NCBI RefSeq assembly: GCF_000263715.2
Contig: NZ_CM001514.1
Span: 5,332,498 to 5,396,497, forward strand
Length of the DNA: 64,000 nt
Origin: Pseudomonas synxantha BG33R
GTDB lineage: Bacteria > Pseudomonadota > Gammaproteobacteria > Pseudomonadales > Pseudomonadaceae
Direction: 5' to 3'
Shown here: piece after piece, positions 9,324-17,335 of the stretch
Layout of the letters: each line of letters opens with the position of its first letter
Position numbering within the stretch: the stretch's first letter is position 1
The notes under the pieces: model-generated
Seen by the model: the letters and a program-made list of their open reading frames with translations, nothing else
What the model was told of the DNA's origin: nothing
Databases searched by the model: none
Position numbers and translations under genes: made by a program

Positions 9324-12134
9324 ATGAGCCTGCCTGCTGCTTTTCTCAGCGACGTCGCACAACTGATCCCGCAAGATCGCCGCTTCGACGATCCACTTTC
9401 CACCCTCGCCTTCGGCACCGACGCCAGCTTCTACCGATTGATCCCACAGCTGGTGATCCGCGTGGAGTCAGAAGACGAAGTCGTCGCACTGCTGCAACTG
9501 GCCCAGCGCGATCACGTGCCGGTGACCTTCCGGGCAGCGGGCACCAGCCTGTCCGGCCAGGCCATCAGCGACTCGGTGCTGATCGTGCTCGGCGACAATT
9601 GGAATCACCGCGAAATTCGTGGGCAAGGCACACAGATCCGCCTGCAACCCGGCGTCATCGGCGCCCAGGCCAACGCCTGGCTCGCGCCGTTCGGGCGCAA
9701 GATCGGCCCGGACCCGGCGTCGATCAACGCCTGCAAAATTGGCGGCATCGTTGCCAACAATGCCAGCGGCATGTGCTGCGGTACGGCACAAAACACCTAT
9801 CACACCCTGGCGGGCATTCGTCTGGTACTGGCCGATGGCAGCCGCCTGGACACCGAAGATGCCGCCAGCGTGCAAGCCTTCCGCCAAACACACAGTGCAC
9901 TGCTTGAACGCCTGGCCACGTTGGGCCGCGAGACGCGGGCAAACGCTGAACTGGCTGCGAAGATTCGCCACAAATACCGTCTGAAAAACACCACCGGCCT
10001 GTCGCTCAACGCTCTGGTGGATTTCGACGACCCGCTGGATATCCTCAGCCACCTACTGGTCGGCTCCGAGGGCACCCTGGGGTTTATCAGTGCGGTCACC
10101 TACGACACGGTGATCGATCACCCGAACAAAGCCTCGGCGCTGATCGTGTTCCCGGATGTCGAAACATGCTGCAACGCAGTAACGGTGCTGAAAACCCAGC
10201 CGGTTTCCGCCGTTGAGCTGCTGGACCGACGCAGCATGCGCTCGGTACAAGACAAACCGGGTATGCCCGCATTCGTACAACACTTATCGGAAAATGCCTG
10301 CGCACTGCTGATCGAATCCCGCGCGGCCTCGCCGTCATTACTGCACGAACAACTAACGCTGATCATGGCCTCTCTGGCGGCGTTTCCCGTAGAAAAACAG
10401 GTCGACTTTACCGAAGACCCCGTGGAAAACGCCCGCCTGTGGGCGATCCGCAAAGACACCTTCCCCGCCGTAGGCGCCGTGCGCAAAACCGGCACCACCG
10501 TGATCATCGAGGACGTCACCTTCCCCGTCGAACAACTGGCGATCGGCGTAAACCGCCTGATCGAACTGTTCGACAAACATCACTACGACGAAGCCATCCT
10601 TTTCGGACACGCCTTGGAAGGCAATCTGCACTTTGTGTTCACCCAGGGCTTCAACAGCAGCGAAGAAGTCGCACGCTATCAAGCGTTCATGGACGACGTC
10701 GCGCAACTGGTGGCGGTGGAATTCGGTGGCTCGCTGAAGGCCGAGCACGGCACTGGTCGCAATATGGCGCCGTTCGTTGAACTGGAATGGGGCAGCGACG
10801 CCTATCAATTGATGTGGCAACTCAAGCGCCTGCTCGACCCCAACGGCATCCTCAACCCGGATGTGGTGCTCAGCGCAGACCCGCAAATCCACCTCAAACA
10901 CCTCAAGCCCCTGCCCGCCGCCGATGAGCTTGTGGACAAGTGCATCGAGTGTGGCTTCTGCGAACCCGTGTGCCCCTCAAAAGGCCTGACCCTGAGCCCG
11001 CGCCAGCGCATTGTGATCTGGCGCGACATCCAGGCCAAACGCCGCGCAGGCGTAGACACCACCGAACTGGAAGCGGCCTACCACTATCAAGGCATCGACA
11101 CCTGCGCCGCCACCGGGCTATGCGCCCAACGCTGCCCTGTAGGCATCAATACCGGCGACCTGGTGAAAAAGCTGCGCAGCTGCGATGCCGACCGTACGAA
11201 AACCGCAGAATGGCTCGCCAGCCATTTCGCCACCGCACTGCAAGGCGCGCGCTTCACCCTGCACGTCGCCAATGGTGCACGCATGTTATTGGGTGCCCCG
11301 CGCCTGACAAAGTGGTCGGCCACCGTGAACAGACTGTCCAAAGGGCAAATCCCGCAGTGGACCAATGCCATGCCACAACCGGAAAAAGCCATTCGCTTCA
11401 GCCCGCCGGTAATGGATGAGCGCCCGCGAGTGATCTACCTGGCCGCCTGCGTCTCACGCGCCATGGGCCCGGCTGCCGGCGATAAAGAACAGATGTCGCT
11501 GTACGACAAAACCCGCAACCTCCTGGAAAAAGCCGGTTACCAGGTCGTATTCCCCGACAATCAAGACAACCTGTGCTGCGGCCAGCCCTTCGCCTCCAAA
11601 GGCTACGCCGAGCAGGCCGAACACAAGCGCCAGGAACTGATCGGCGCCCTGCTCCACGCCAGCCGAGGCGGCCTCGACCCAATCTATTGCGACACCAGCC
11701 CCTGCACCCTGCGCCTGGTACAAGACCTCGGCGAAACCCGCCTGGACCTCTACGACCCGGTACGCTTTATCCGCACCCACCTAATGGACCGCCTCGACTT
11801 CACGCCGCAGGAAGCCCCCATCGCCGTACACGTCACGTGCAGCACCCAGCACCTAGGCGAAAGCCAGGCCCTGATCGAACTGGCCCGGCGCTGTGCAAAA
11901 ACCGTCGTCATCCCCGAAGGCATTCACTGCTGTGGCTTTGCCGGCGACAAAGGCTTCACCACCCCGCAACTCAACGCCCACGCCCTGCGCTCACTCAAGG
12001 ACGCCGTGCAATATTGCAGCGAAGGCATCTCCACCAGCCGCACCTGCGAGATCGGCCTGAGCCAGCATGGCGGCATCGACTACCACGGCCTGGTCTACCT
12101 GGTAGACCGCGTCACCCGCGCCCGCGCCCACTGA
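9324..12134 (+). CDS. FAD-linked lactate dehydrogenase/oxidoreductase with Fe-S and CCG domains
   Basis: Large (936 aa) flavoprotein of the GlcD/Dld plus GlpC-like type, as found in Pseudomonas lld operons. Likely order: FAD_binding_4 domain (about 35-210), FAD-oxidase C-terminal domain (about 250-510), two 4Fe-4S clusters at about 540 (CIECGFCEPVCP) and about 592 (CAATGLCAQRCP), and cysteine-rich CCG domains near 750 and 868 (CCGFAGDKGF). It would oxidise D- or L-lactate to pyruvate and feed electrons to quinone. The start at 9324 is chosen for its GGAGG ribosome site; an in-frame upstream start lacks one. No lldD lies between it and lldP. Confidence 0.88.
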   Translation: MSLPAAFLSDVAQLIPQDRRFDDPLSTLAFGTDASFYRLIPQLVIRVESEDEVVALLQLAQRDHVPVTFRAAGTSLSGQAISDSVLIVLGDNWNHREIRGQGTQIRLQPGVIGAQANAWLAPFGRKIGPDPASINACKIGGIVANNASGMCCGTAQNTYHTLAGIRLVLADGSRLDTEDAASVQAFRQTHSALLERLATLGRETRANAELAAKIRHKYRLKNTTGLSLNALVDFDDPLDILSHLLVGSEGTLGFISAVTYDTVIDHPNKASALIVFPDVETCCNAVTVLKTQPVSAVELLDRRSMRSVQDKPGMPAFVQHLSENACALLIESRAASPSLLHEQLTLIMASLAAFPVEKQVDFTEDPVENARLWAIRKDTFPAVGAVRKTGTTVIIEDVTFPVEQLAIGVNRLIELFDKHHYDEAILFGHALEGNLHFVFTQGFNSSEEVARYQAFMDDVAQLVAVEFGGSLKAEHGTGRNMAPFVELEWGSDAYQLMWQLKRLLDPNGILNPDVVLSADPQIHLKHLKPLPAADELVDKCIECGFCEPVCPSKGLTLSPRQRIVIWRDIQAKRRAGVDTTELEAAYHYQGIDTCAATGLCAQRCPVGINTGDLVKKLRSCDADRTKTAEWLASHFATALQGARFTLHVANGARMLLGAPRLTKWSATVNRLSKGQIPQWTNAMPQPEKAIRFSPPVMDERPRVIYLAACVSRAMGPAAGDKEQMSLYDKTRNLLEKAGYQVVFPDNQDNLCCGQPFASKGYAEQAEHKRQELIGALLHASRGGLDPIYCDTSPCTLRLVQDLGETRLDLYDPVRFIRTHLMDRLDFTPQEAPIAVHVTCSTQHLGESQALIELARRCAKTVVIPEGIHCCGFAGDKGFTTPQLNAHALRSLKDAVQYCSEGISTSRTCEIGLSQHGGIDYHGLVYLVDRVTRARAH

Positions 12135-12270
12135 CCCGGCAAAAAAACCGAACCCTGACGCACCGGCGCAGTCATCTGCATAGGCCTCGACCAACGAGGC
12201 CCATCAGTGATGTCGCTGGCAGCGGTTACACGCCAGCAGCGTCGAGCCCTTTTGCGCAAGGAGACACCCT

Positions 12271-12549
12271 ATGAAGCGTTCCGCTCTTGCTGGCTTGTTC
12301 ATGACCGCTGCGATGCTCGCCTCCCCCGCTTTCGCTGCCGGTGACAAAGACCTGTGCCAGATCAACCTGGACAAAATCAACAACGGCAAAGCCCTGCTCG
12401 CCACCGACACCAGTGGCAAAAGTGGCGAAATAGACACCGCCGTCTCCCAAGCCAAGGCCGCCCACGCCGCAGGGGATGACAAGAAGTGCATCGAAATCAC
12501 CTCCAAGGCCCTGCAAGACCTGCAGAACAGCGAGAAAGGCGGTCAGTAA
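12271..12549 (+). CDS. Small exported helical protein, function unknown
   Basis: 92 residues with a clean Sec signal peptide (MKRSALAGLFMTAAMLASPAFA, cut after AFA). The mature protein is about 70 residues, charged and helical, with two cysteines (DLCQINLDKI; KKCIEITSK) that could form a disulfide in the periplasm. An AAGGAG ribosome site precedes the ATG and a terminator follows. I do not recognise a named family. It stands alone between the lactate operon and ssrA. Confidence 0.85.
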   Translation: MKRSALAGLFMTAAMLASPAFAAGDKDLCQINLDKINNGKALLATDTSGKSGEIDTAVSQAKAAHAAGDDKKCIEITSKALQDLQNSEKGGQ

Positions 12550-12556
12550 GCGATAG

Positions 12557-12576
12557 GGCCAACCTTCGGGTTGGCC
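12557..12576 (+). terminator. Terminator of the small exported-protein gene
   Basis: GGCCAACC-TTCG-GGTTGGCC is an 8-bp stem with a stable UUCG tetraloop, 8 bp after the stop codon. A T-rich segment follows. Confidence 0.8.
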
Positions 12577-12643
12577 TTCGCTGAGCTTTTGGCGTACACT
12601 GCACAGGCTTGTCACTCACTAAGAAACAACGAGTTACAAGCAC

Positions 12644-13040
12644 GGGGCCGTTTAGGATTCGACGCCGGTCGCGAAACTTTAGGTGCATGCCGAGTTGGTA
12701 ACAGAACTCGTAAATCCACTGTTGCAACTTCTTATAGTTGCCAATGACGAAAACTACGGCCAGGAATTCGCTCTCGCTGCGTAAGCAGCCTTAGCCCTGA
12801 GCTTCTGGTACCTTCGGGTCCAGCAATCACCAGGGGATGTCTGTAAACCCAAAGTGATTGTCATATAGAACAGAATCGCCGTGCAGTACGTTGTGGACGA
12901 AGCGGCTAAAACTTACACAACTCGCCCAAAGCACCCTGCCCTTCGGGTCGCTGAGGGTTAACTTAATAGAAACGGCTACGCATGTAGTACCGACAGCGGA
13001 GTACTGGCGGACGGGGGTTCAAATCCCCCCGGCTCCACCA
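12644..13040 (+). ncRNA. ssrA: tmRNA (ssrA)
   Basis: Transfer-messenger RNA that rescues stalled ribosomes with SmpB. The 5' end GGGGCCG pairs with CGGCTCC before the terminal ACCA, forming the tRNA-like acceptor, and the T-arm GGGTTCAAATCCC is present. The tag frame at 12740-12784 reads ANDENYGQEFALAA-stop, which fits a P. fluorescens-group tmRNA. The length is 397 nt. Its 3' end borders a genomic island. Confidence 0.97.
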
Positions 13041-13051
13041 CTTCAACATCT

Positions 13052-13084
13052 AAAGACGTCCACGGACGTCTTTTTTTGTGCCTG
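13052..13084 (+). terminator. ssrA terminator and left attachment-like repeat
   Basis: AAAGACGTC-CACG-GACGTCTTT followed by a T run is the tmRNA terminator. Its right part, GACGTCTTTTTTTGTGCCTG (13065-13084), is repeated exactly at 60759-60778 at the other end of the island. It is therefore a candidate att site. Confidence 0.7.
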
Positions 13085-13153
13085 TAATCCAGCAAATACG
13101 GGGCTTTCAGGGCCATCAGCGTCCAAAGACGTCCGATAGAATCTACAACCATT

Positions 13154-13223
13154 GGTATTCCACATGGTATTCCAAGCCCTTCAGTGGTAATTTTTGGAAT
13201 ACCGAACGATGTCGTGGAATACC
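13154..13223. repeat. Four GGTATTCCA repeats in front of the integrase
   Basis: The 9-mer GGTATTCCA occurs at 13154-13162 and 13166-13174, and inverted as TGGAATACC at 13195-13203 and 13215-13223. The last ends 2 bp before the preferred integrase ATG. A fifth copy is at 60655-60663 near the right island end. This pattern suits integrase arm-type or excisionase sites, or an autoregulatory operator. Confidence 0.6.
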
Positions 13224-13225
13224 TC

Positions 13226-14461
13226 ATGTGCGCCCAAGCCACCCGCCTCTCTGATCGTCAGCTCAAAGCTATCAAGCCGAAAGATAAAGATTACGTCCTC
13301 AGCGATGGCGACGGCCTTCAATTGCGAGTGAGAATCAATGGCTCTACGCTATGGAACTTCAACTACCGTCATCCGGTAACGAAGAATCGTATCAACATGG
13401 GACTCGGCACCTACCCAGAGCTCTCTCTCGCGCAAGCAAGAAAGAAAACGGTCGAAGCCAGAGAACTGCTTGCACAAGCCATCGACCCGAAAGAGCAACG
13501 CAATGCGTTGACGCAAACAAAAAAAGCAGCAACTGAGCACACGTTCGAGAACGTAGCTGCTACTTGGTTTGAGCTAAAGCAGGATGTCGTTACACCGGCC
13601 TATGCCGAAGACATATGGCGCTCTCTCATCCTGCACGTATTTCCAAAGCTCGGAACTACACCTCTCTCGCGAATCACTGCGCCAATGGTCATCGAATTGC
13701 TCCGCCCCTTGGAAGCGAAAGGCAGCTTGGAGACAGTGAAGCGACTGACTCAAAGGCTCAATGAAATCATGATCTATGGCGTGAACTCGGGGGTGATCTT
13801 CGCCAATCCTCTCAGCGGCATCCGGGGCGTTTTCAAGAAACCGAAAAAGCAGAACATGGCGGCTCTTCGACCAGAAGAACTGCCAGAACTGATGATTGCA
13901 ATCGCCAACGCGAGCATCAAAAGGACAACCCGCTGCTTAATCGAATGGCAGCTTCACACCATGACGCGCCCTGCGGAAGCCGCTACAACTTGCTGGGCTG
14001 ACATCGACCTCGAAAGGAAGATCTGGACAATCCCTGCCGAACGCATGAAAAAGCGACGCCCACACGCCATACCGCTGACCGAGCACGCACTTGCTCTGCT
14101 GGAGACCATCAAACCCTATAGCGGCCATCGAGAGTTTGTATTCCCTGCTGACAGAGACCCGCGCACTCACTGCAACAGCCAGACAGCCAATATGGCGCTG
14201 AAGCGGATGGGCTTCGAAGGGCGCTTGGTAAGTCATGGCATGCGTTCAATGGCGAGCACCATCCTCAACGAGCACGGCTTTGAGCCTGAATTGATCGAGG
14301 TTGCGCTCGCCCACGTCGATAAAGACGAGGTACGCAGTGCCTACAACCGTGCGGACTACATCGACCGCAGACGCCCAATGATGAACTGGTGGAGCGAACA
14401 CATTCAAGAAGCCGCCACTGGTAGCCTTTCCGTCTCAGCGGTTCAAGCAAGCCGAGGCTAG
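13226..14461 (+). CDS. P4-type tyrosine integrase
   Basis: Site-specific recombinase of the phage-integrase family. An N-terminal arm-binding DUF4102-like domain (about 1-90: RLSDRQLKAIKPKDKDYVLSDG, LGTYPELSLAQARKK) is followed by a core-binding domain and a C-terminal catalytic domain with Arg (LHTMTRPAEA), His-x-x-Arg (HGMRSMAS), a second His region (ALAHVDKDE) and Tyr (SAYNRADYIDRR). The start MCAQATRLS at 13226 leaves four GGTATTCCA repeats in the promoter. An in-frame start at 13184 would place two of them inside the gene. Directly after ssrA, it is the probable integrase of the island. Confidence 0.92.
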   Translation: MCAQATRLSDRQLKAIKPKDKDYVLSDGDGLQLRVRINGSTLWNFNYRHPVTKNRINMGLGTYPELSLAQARKKTVEARELLAQAIDPKEQRNALTQTKKAATEHTFENVAATWFELKQDVVTPAYAEDIWRSLILHVFPKLGTTPLSRITAPMVIELLRPLEAKGSLETVKRLTQRLNEIMIYGVNSGVIFANPLSGIRGVFKKPKKQNMAALRPEELPELMIAIANASIKRTTRCLIEWQLHTMTRPAEAATTCWADIDLERKIWTIPAERMKKRRPHAIPLTEHALALLETIKPYSGHREFVFPADRDPRTHCNSQTANMALKRMGFEGRLVSHGMRSMASTILNEHGFEPELIEVALAHVDKDEVRSAYNRADYIDRRRPMMNWWSEHIQEAATGSLSVSAVQASRG

Positions 14462-15126
14462 AAAGCTGTATCGATACGCTAGTCAATCAATACTTAGTCA
14501 CTGGCCGCAACTTTACAGACAAAGGGGGCGTTTTAACGGGGGACTTAAGCCCTTACCCAACGCGAGATCACCGCGTATACGCGCCCCTAATAGATCGACT
14601 GTTCACTGCTGCGGCAGTGCAATTTTGAAATCTAATTTTCAAGAAAATCGGTCGGAACCGGCCTTTTATGATCGGAGATAATCAGCCAATAGTGGCTATT
14701 GGCAAACTAGAAAAAACACTTAAAAAGCCAAAAACAACATGAAATAGCAGTCAAAGCTGGTCCCACCTCCTAAAAACGGAGGTGGTTGATTTAAAGCTAG
14801 CTTATGAAAGACGGTGTCGCTGGTAGGCCGATTCCAATATAGTGGCGGACTCCACTTGAAGCTCGAAGTAGTAATGCTCCGAATCTTCAAACCAACCTTC
14901 TACTTTGTGAGATCTAGCGACTACATATCCAGCCGGATCGATCCAGATGACTGCGCCGTCGGAAAATAACGGTGAGACTGCGACGTGCTTAACTACAAAC
15001 TGAATCGCCCCGGGTTCTATAGTGACCTTGCAAGCTTATGGCGAAAACAAAGTACTATTTTTCACAGTGATGATTGGCGATAGGTCTATATACTCTCAGG
15101 TTGACGCAGTTCTGTGCTTCAAAACG
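14462..15126. other. Intergenic stretch with a hairpin and a possible minus-strand gene remnant
   Basis: A hairpin CCACCTCC-N7-GGAGGTGG lies at 14763-14785. Next to it, a minus-strand open frame (14802-15035, about 77 codons) reads protein-like (for example GYVVARSHKVEGWFEDSEHY), but no usable start codon is visible before an upstream stop. It may be the tail of a broken gene that ends at the hairpin. Nothing else recognisable. Confidence 0.35.
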
Positions 15127-15552
15127 TTAACCCCCCATGCGAAACGCTTCCACAGGGCCGCTAGAGGCACGCCTTGGTTTGGTGAACCTTGCCATAAACT
15201 TCTGTAAAACTTCGTACTCAGGCAAACCACCACTAAAGCAGGCCTCTCCTTTCACTAAGATCGGTATATTGTGGTCATGAGGTGAGCACGCATAAAGGAA
15301 GAGATTCCTAATATTGAAGCCTTTGAAGCGGTTCACCTGCGAATGCTCCAGTATCAAAACCGAAAGGGGCGCAATAAGAACGTCAAAATTTTTCAATCCA
15401 TATCGATTTAACAACAATCCCTCTTCAACGTTTGAGGTTGCAGCAACGCAGTAACACCCCATCATGTTAAGCATTTTCTCAATAAGCTGTGCCTGAGCAA
15501 ATACCGGCTCGATAATCAGCACTCTGGTATGTTTATCAATCATTTCCCTCAT
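15127..15552 (-). CDS. Stand-alone pseudo-receiver (degenerate response-regulator domain)
   Basis: About 141 residues matching only a CheY-like receiver fold: TRVLIIEPVFAQAQLIEKML at the N-terminus corresponds to beta1-alpha1. The acidic pair is reduced to one Glu (IIEP), and the phospho-acceptor Asp strand reads FDVLIAPLSV with no Asp at the site. It cannot be phosphorylated normally and has no output domain. It is divergent from a LuxR-type regulator, with a TGAGAC palindrome between them. Start at 15552 or 15543. It may be a signalling decoy or a decaying gene. Confidence 0.6.
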   Translation of the reverse strand: MREMIDKHTRVLIIEPVFAQAQLIEKMLNMMGCYCVAATSNVEEGLLLNRYGLKNFDVLIAPLSVLILEHSQVNRFKGFNIRNLFLYACSPHDHNIPILVKGEACFSGGLPEYEVLQKFMARFTKPRRASSGPVEAFRMGG

Positions 15553-15628
15553 CCTGCCCAACGCAATTTTTAGTTGAGGCTCTAATAAATCAGAGGGCTA
15601 GACTGTCAACAAAGCAAAGTAATTAAAC

Positions 15629-15642
15629 TGAGACTTGTCTCA
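15629..15642. promoter_or_regulatory. TGAGAC-N2-GTCTCA palindrome (site 1)
   Basis: TGAGACTTGTCTCA is a perfect 6-2-6 inverted repeat. It lies 77 bp upstream of the pseudo-receiver gene and 88 bp upstream of the LuxR-type regulator gene. It is the best copy of the motif shared across this adhesion region. Confidence 0.75.
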
Positions 15643-15729
15643 AAAGTCGCACTCAAGGGCTACTTTACTAGGCCGAATGGCTAGGAAATACATTAAGCTT
15701 TTTTGACCGTTTGCTTGGTGTATTCAACC

Positions 15730-16356
15730 ATGGCCCATCAAATACTTATCGTTGACGATCATCCCACCGTGCGCATGGCGATCGCTCATCTATTGAAAGC
15801 AGAAGGTCTGCACGTTGCCGCTCAGACTGACAACGGGGTCGATGCATTGCGCCTGCTGGCAACGCTACAGCCTTGCACAGTGATCCTTGATATCGGAATC
15901 CCCGGAATCGATGTTTACACAGTGATCAACCGCATTTTAGCGCGAAAGTGGATGGTCAAAATCATTGTGCTGACGGGACTGGAACCTGGCCATATCGCAT
16001 CTCGCTGCCTGCAAATGGGAGCTCACGGCTTCGTTAATAAGCAGAGCGATTTGCGCGAGCTGGTAAACGCGGCAAGGGCCGTTAATGCCAACTACAGTTA
16101 TTTCCCGAGCCAGACTTGTAGCTCGGCGGGTGGTATAACAGGGGGCGAAGAACAGAAAAAACTCGAGACACTGTCAAACCGTGGACTGAGGATTTTACAG
16201 CACTTGGCCCAAGGCATGAGCAATAAGGAAATTGCTGACCGTATGTTATTAAGTGGCGAAACAATCAGCACCTATAAAAGGCGCTTACTTCAAAAACCAA
16301 ATGCAACGTCCACTGTGAAACTCTTTGTTATCGCCAAGCGCAATAATTTGACGTAA
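15730..16356 (+). CDS. NarL/LuxR-type response regulator (BvgA/EvgA-like)
   Basis: 208-residue two-component regulator. The receiver domain (about 1-120) has the acidic pair IVDDH and phospho-Asp in VILDIGIPG. A LuxR-type helix-turn-helix (about 148-205, LSNRGLRILQHLAQGMSNKEIADRMLLS) follows. The ATG at 15730 begins MAHQILIVDDHPTVR; the upstream TTG extension is unlikely. No kinase gene is adjacent, so the RocS-type kinase at 33.6-37.2 kb is a plausible partner. Site 1 lies upstream. Confidence 0.88.
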   Translation: MAHQILIVDDHPTVRMAIAHLLKAEGLHVAAQTDNGVDALRLLATLQPCTVILDIGIPGIDVYTVINRILARKWMVKIIVLTGLEPGHIASRCLQMGAHGFVNKQSDLRELVNAARAVNANYSYFPSQTCSSAGGITGGEEQKKLETLSNRGLRILQHLAQGMSNKEIADRMLLSGETISTYKRRLLQKPNATSTVKLFVIAKRNNLT

Positions 16357-17050
16357 CCACCTAAAGAATAAAACCTCTTTCAAATGTATTTGCAACTTGA
16401 AAAACTCGGTATCCGTGCGGACCCCGAGCTTTCGAAATGCTGCCTGCTTTTGTCCGCTGATGGTCTTGCAACTGCGCAAACATTTGGTAGCAATCTGAGA
16501 CACCGACATTCCTTCCAAGCAGCAGCGTAGCACCTCGCTTTCCTTCGGAGAGAGTTCAGGGTGGTCTGCCAGTACCTTGTCCCCATCGAAAGACTGATCA
16601 ATATCCACAGCCTGCGGAGTTGGCAGTTTATCCAGCTCGGCCGCCATGGCCGGCGCCAGATAAATACGCTCGAGCGCCAACATACGGATAGCCCGCAACA
16701 ATTCGCCTGTTTCCTGGGATTTGCCCACAAAACCGTTGGCACCAGCGCGAATACTCATGCTCACGGTCGCGGGGCGTTCCGATGAAGAGAAAATCACAAT
16801 CCTTAGATTGGGATAGTGGGCTCGCACCATTTGAATCAGACGCAAGCCATCAAGTTCATTTCAGTCAGTTGGTAATCGACAAATCAGCTTCCTGACCGCG
16901 CAGCCCTTCGATTAACGCCCAACTGGTGCAGTAAACGCCGACCAACATGAAGTCAGATACCAGCGACAGCCGAATTTCAAAGCATCTCTAATCAGCGCGT
17001 GATCGTCCAAGAGGACAACCGCGCAAAGTGTACACTACACACCATTTCAT
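16285..17050 (-). pseudogene. Broken LuxR-type response regulator (paralogue of the 37.3 kb gene)
   Basis: The last ~160 codons are open and encode the second half of a receiver plus a LuxR helix-turn-helix (LSPKESEVLRCCLEGMSVSQIA), clearly related to the intact regulator at 37336-38019. The first third is split over several frames: AVVLLDDHALIRDALKF (about 17010), then a shifted piece ending ADLSITN-stop (about 16860), then ELDGLRLIQ. At least two frameshifts and a stop disrupt it. It is divergent from the secretion operon, with site 2 in between. Confidence 0.8.
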
Positions 17051-17217
17051 AGACGACCGCTCTTTTGGCTGGCGGAAATTCCCCGACAAATCTCACGCAA
17101 AAATATCTCACAACTTAGCTCAAACTCTTACCCAAATAGAATGCGGATGTGATCCAACCATCAGTGCCAGCCTGAAGTTCGTCCGGACATAAGAGTTTAT
17201 CGCGATTACTTACGGTT

Positions 17218-17231
17218 TGAGACAAGTCTCG
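17218..17231. promoter_or_regulatory. TGAGAC-N2-GTCTC palindrome (site 2)
   Basis: TGAGACAAGTCTCG matches 13 of 14 consensus positions. It lies 105 bp upstream of the type I secretion operon and 168 bp upstream of the broken regulator. Confidence 0.7.
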
Positions 17232-17335
17232 TTCTCCCAAGTTGACCCGATTGTCAGAATTATCAGACAGATTTCGGCTGATGCACTTGCCGTGAAGCGT
17301 GCCATGACTTCTGCAATCTACTCAGGATCCCATTG

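Noticed and set aside
15022..15207. 61-codon plus-strand frame
   Set aside because: It overlaps the pseudo-receiver gene and has no family resemblance or ribosome site.
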